From Halopenitus persicus (GTDB lineage Archaea > Halobacteriota > Halobacteria > Halobacteriales > Haloferacaceae): a stretch of DNA of 64,000 nt. The notes beneath the pieces were generated by a model. It made no database searches, had not been told where the DNA came from, and saw nothing but the letters and a program-made list of their open reading frames with translations. A program made the translations under genes and the position numbers. Below, one piece after another: positions 61,591 through 64,000 of this stretch. Numbering within the stretch: the first letter of the stretch is position 1; every line of letters begins with the position of its first letter. The DNA lies in NCBI RefSeq assembly GCF_002355635.1, contig NZ_AP017558.1:1612001-1676000 (forward strand), read 5' to 3'.

Positions 61591-62443
61591 CCGCGACCGC
61601 CAGCGGTGCGCGAACGACCGGAGCGAGCACATCTGCGATCGAAGCGGGCACACTTGCGACCGGGGCGAACAGACCCACGGCCGGGGCGAACAGACCCACG
61701 GCCGGGGCGAACGTACCCATAACCGCGGGCAGAGTGAACTGCTCGGGTTCGCGCTGATCTTCGGGGTCGTCGTCCTCGCCATCGTTCTCATCGGGACGAC
61801 CGGCTTCGTCGGGCTCGACGATGCCCGGGACTTCCAGCGGACGACGAACGCCGAGCAGGCGTTGACCGTCCTCGCGGAGAACATCGACGACGTGACGCGT
61901 CGCGGCGCACCGAGTAGGACCACCGAGATCAGGCTCGCCGACGCCTCGCTGTCGCTCGGGGAGCCGGAACGGATCACCGTCACGGTCGGTGACTCGACGC
62001 CGGAGAACACGACTGACGTCGAGATGCGGCCGATCGTGTACGACTCCGGCTCCGGAACGACCATCGCGTACACCAGCGGCGCGCTGATTCGTCAGGACGG
62101 CGAGCATTCGGTGATGATCCGGGAGCCGAACGTGGTGCTGACGGACGAGCTGGTACTCCTCCCCGTCGTCGCCACGTCGCCGAACGATGCCGGTCCCGTC
62201 GGCGGCACGTCCGCCGTCGACGTCCGGACGCGGAGCGCGGGAACCGAGGTGGTCGCCGCGGACGACGGCGCGACCACCGTCGACGTCGAGGTGACCTCGC
62301 CGCGCGTCGAGTCGTGGTACCGGTTCCTCGATGGCGAAACGGACGCCGACTGCGAGGCTCCCGTCGACGAGACGGTAACCTGCACGATCGAAACCCAGCG
62401 CGTCTACGTGACGGTCGAGCACGTCGACGTGCGGTTCCGGTGA
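61583..62443 (+). CDS. pseudopilin-like protein (DUF7289-like)
   Basis: A 286-residue protein. A charged leader with HTCDRGEQTHGRGEQTHGRG (21-bp repeat, about three copies, DNA 61660-61725) precedes QSELLGFALIFGVVVLAIVL, the pilin-like helix. The ectodomain is beta-rich and has two cysteines near the C-terminus (ADCEAP, VTCTIE). It ends the operon that begins at pilB. From memory the family is DUF7289. The unusually long, His/Cys-containing leader is probably due to the repeat. Confidence 0.78.
   Translation: MRDRDRQRCANDRSEHICDRSGHTCDRGEQTHGRGEQTHGRGERTHNRGQSELLGFALIFGVVVLAIVLIGTTGFVGLDDARDFQRTTNAEQALTVLAENIDDVTRRGAPSRTTEIRLADASLSLGEPERITVTVGDSTPENTTDVEMRPIVYDSGSGTTIAYTSGALIRQDGEHSVMIREPNVVLTDELVLLPVVATSPNDAGPVGGTSAVDVRTRSAGTEVVAADDGATTVDVEVTSPRVESWYRFLDGETDADCEAPVDETVTCTIETQRVYVTVEHVDVRFR
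61660..61725. repeat. 21-bp tandem repeat (GEQTHGR)
   Basis: About three units of CGGGGCGAACAGACCCACGG plus C encode GEQTHGR ahead of the pilin-like helix. Confidence 0.85.
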
Positions 62444-62667
62444 GGACGTCCGAACCGCGCCGCCCGCTTCGACCACGGTTAAACGGGTCCGGCCGTTAAA
62501 AACTCGACTTCACGCCATGGAGAACCCGCCTCACGCCGCGGAGAACCCGGCCCGCGCCGTTGTGAACGGAAAACGAAACGGTGCACGTCCGGTGTGACGA
62601 CCGTCAGTACACACCGGACGTATCGGGATCGTCTTCGGATGACGAACGGACATCACTCCGCGAGCAG
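62444..62667. other. intergenic, converging genes
   Basis: No gene seen. An 18-bp near-repeat (GGAGAACCCGCCTCACGCCG / GGAGAACCCGGCCCGCGCCG) lies at 62519-62560. Confidence 0.4.
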
Positions 62668-63345
62668 TCAGGCGATCTTCCGGCTCACGTCGATGGTGAC
62701 GTCCGAGGTCAGATCGAGCTCGATCGTGTTCGGGAGCGACTCGCCGCCGCGGAACTTGGGAAGCGAGAGACGGTTCTCGACGCTCCCGCCGCGCAGTTTC
62801 GTGACGAGGTCGAAGATGACGTCGGCGTGGTACTCGGTGCGGTCGCGCTGGGCCGGCACGTCGCGCCCGTCGAGACAGTGAAGCAGGGCGATCCCCCCGG
62901 TTTCGACCGTTCGCGTCTTGAGGTCGTTCAGGAACGCACGGTACACGTCGTCGTCCGCCGTCTCCAGTGCGTTGATGGGGTCGACGATCAGCATGGACTC
63001 GTCGGTGAGTCCCTCCAGTGCCGACCGCGCGCTGCCGACCGGATCGTCGTCGAGCCGGCGGACGTCGACCGCGTCCGGTGAGGTCCCCGCCCGTTCGAGC
63101 TCGAGTTCGACCTCCGCCGTCGTCCGTTCGGTCGTCAGGTACACCGTCTCTCGGGCGGCGGCCATCTCGTAGAGGAACAGTTCGGACTGGCACGCCGGCG
63201 ACGCCAGCAGCGCGATCGTCCGGCCGGCGGGAATGCCGCCGTCGAGCTTCCGGTCGAGGATGTCGATCCCCGTCGACAGCGTCTCAACCGTCGACTCCTC
63301 CGTCTCCGATTCCTCGTCCTCGAACATGTGGTGCGCTTCGGTCAT
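62668..63345 (-). CDS. RadA/KaiC-like protein with degenerate P-loop
   Basis: A 225-residue protein of the RecA/RadA-KaiC superfamily: LSTGIDILDRKLDGGIPAGR is the usual lead-in, but the Walker A position reads LLASPACQSELFLYEM with no GKT/S, so ATP binding is doubtful. The Walker B-like strand is SMLIVDPINALE. Such small KaiC-like proteins are common next to haloarchaeal pilus and chemotaxis genes. It converges on the pilus operon. Probably a regulatory or scaffold protein. Confidence 0.78.
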   Translation of the reverse strand: MTEAHHMFEDEESETEESTVETLSTGIDILDRKLDGGIPAGRTIALLASPACQSELFLYEMAAARETVYLTTERTTAEVELELERAGTSPDAVDVRRLDDDPVGSARSALEGLTDESMLIVDPINALETADDDVYRAFLNDLKTRTVETGGIALLHCLDGRDVPAQRDRTEYHADVIFDLVTKLRGGSVENRLSLPKFRGGESLPNTIELDLTSDVTIDVSRKIA

Positions 63346-63635
63346 CGCTCGCTCGAAAGACGTCCGTCTCGGGGATAGTTATCCATCGGCTGTTCGGCGG
63401 TCACCGGATGGGGAATGCGTTGCCATCACCGCCTCACTCCGTATAGTTGATGGTTTACGGGACGACAGGCACCGGCATCCGGCTCATATAATTCTATTTA
63501 CAAACATACTGCGGATTCTGGTGGCAAGTAACACCGACTGATGGTCGGTCGTCCGGCGCGGGCCGGTCGTCGTGGCGACGCGCGGCCCGTGTGTCCGGAC
63601 GAACCCGATCACGTCAGGCGGTGTACCAACAACGT
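63346..63635. other. intergenic upstream of the distal pilin
   Basis: About 290 bp. The AT-rich CATATAATTCTATTTACAAA at 63484-63503 is the best promoter candidate for the pilin at 63636, though it is about 130 bp away, which would give an unusually long leader. No gene seen. Confidence 0.4.
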
Positions 63636-64000
63636 ATGAACGTACACAAACTCTGGACGGACGATCGCGCCGTGTCGCCGGTGGTCGGCGTCGCGCTGCT
63701 GATCGCCATTACGGTGATCCTCGCGGCCGTCATCGGCGGCGTGGTGCTCGGGCTCGGAACGAGCTCGGCGGACGCACCGCAAGCATCGCTTCAGTTTGAA
63801 TACGACGACGGGACCGATACTATAACGATTTATCACAACGGTGGCGACCCTCTCGGGGATAACGTAGAGGTGAGGGGTAGTGCCCTTGATACTACTCCCC
63901 AGACGATTACGGTCTCGGCTGGTGGGAGTGCCGACGTTAATACTTCTGATGGTACGACCGGCGAAATCGCCGTCGTTTGGATGGATCCGAATAGTGACGA
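63636..64000 (+). CDS. archaeal type IV pilin (3' end outside window)
   Basis: The first 121 codons of a pilin: MNVHKLWTDDRAVSPVVGVA with the canonical leader and helix (LLIAITVILAAVIGGVVLGL), then a beta-rich head (SLQFEYDDGTDTITIYHNGG). The helix is close to that of the pilin at 52150, so both are likely substrates of the same machinery. The head region has lower GC (from ~63800) than the helix, a pattern expected for a variable surface domain. It runs off the window. Confidence 0.93.
   Translation, partial: MNVHKLWTDDRAVSPVVGVALLIAITVILAAVIGGVVLGLGTSSADAPQASLQFEYDDGTDTITIYHNGGDPLGDNVEVRGSALDTTPQTITVSAGGSADVNTSDGTTGEIAVVWMDPNSD

Overview
This 64 kb window comes from a halophilic archaeon (Halobacteria). 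The DNA is GC-rich and the proteins are strongly acidic. Many genes sit 25-30 bp downstream of a TATA box, which suggests leaderless transcripts. It carries typical haloarchaeal genes: eIF-1A, archaeal-type TyrRS, MptD, DUF460, an Orc1/Cdc6 origin, Pst/PhoU, and type IV pilins with the V-S-P/E-V-V signature. The mix of small haloarchaeal families hints at the Halorubrum/Haloferax side of the class; this is impression, not a search result. The chromosome cannot be told from a large replicon, but core genes (TyrRS, eIF-1A, RNase Z, RFC, three tRNAs) favour a chromosome.

Layout. 1-4.1 kb: end of an ABC exporter, a creatininase-family amidohydrolase, a small acidic protein, a gene remnant and a TauE/SafE-type permease. 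4.2-6.2 kb: an IS1341/IS605-type tnpB element next to a tRNA-Arg gene surrounded by partial copies of its 3' end. 6.4-16.4 kb: UvrD-like helicase with an M24-fold protein that has lost metal ligands, then a minus-strand phosphate operon (pstS-pstC-pstA-pstB-phoU and an AbrB-PhoU regulator). 16.6-21.4 kb: two coiled-coil proteins, small membrane and RHH proteins, riboflavin synthase and a PSD-type decarboxylase. 21.5-24.6 kb: a replication origin (Orc1/Cdc6 flanked by nine ORB-like repeats) with a toxin-antitoxin pair. 24.7-43 kb: mostly core genes (RFC, RNase Z, DUF460, TyrRS, eIF-1A, thermonuclease, MptD, YgfZ-like, KaiC-like plus a frameshifted sensor kinase, GGR-like oxidoreductase, Ski2-like helicase). 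43.1-50.3 kb: an accessory stretch behind tRNA-Pro and tRNA-Phe, with a decayed IS630 element, gene remnants, a divergent HTH / Rossmann-like pair and two HTH-membrane (DUF7344-type) regulators. 50.3-64 kb: a pilus locus (two pilin-like genes, PilB-type ATPase, PilC-type membrane protein, five pseudopilin-like proteins, a RadA-like protein with a broken P-loop, and a further pilin cut by the window end).

Two things stand out. Between the pilus ATPase and the membrane-platform gene lies a gene whose first ~60 residues look like the archaeal ribosomal stalk protein P1, followed by a different acidic, repeat-bearing tail. And the window is unusually rich in short in-frame tandem duplications (12-30 bp units), placed in disordered protein ends and in intergenic DNA; the most extreme is a twelve-unit 8-residue repeat at the C-terminus of the pilus ATPase.
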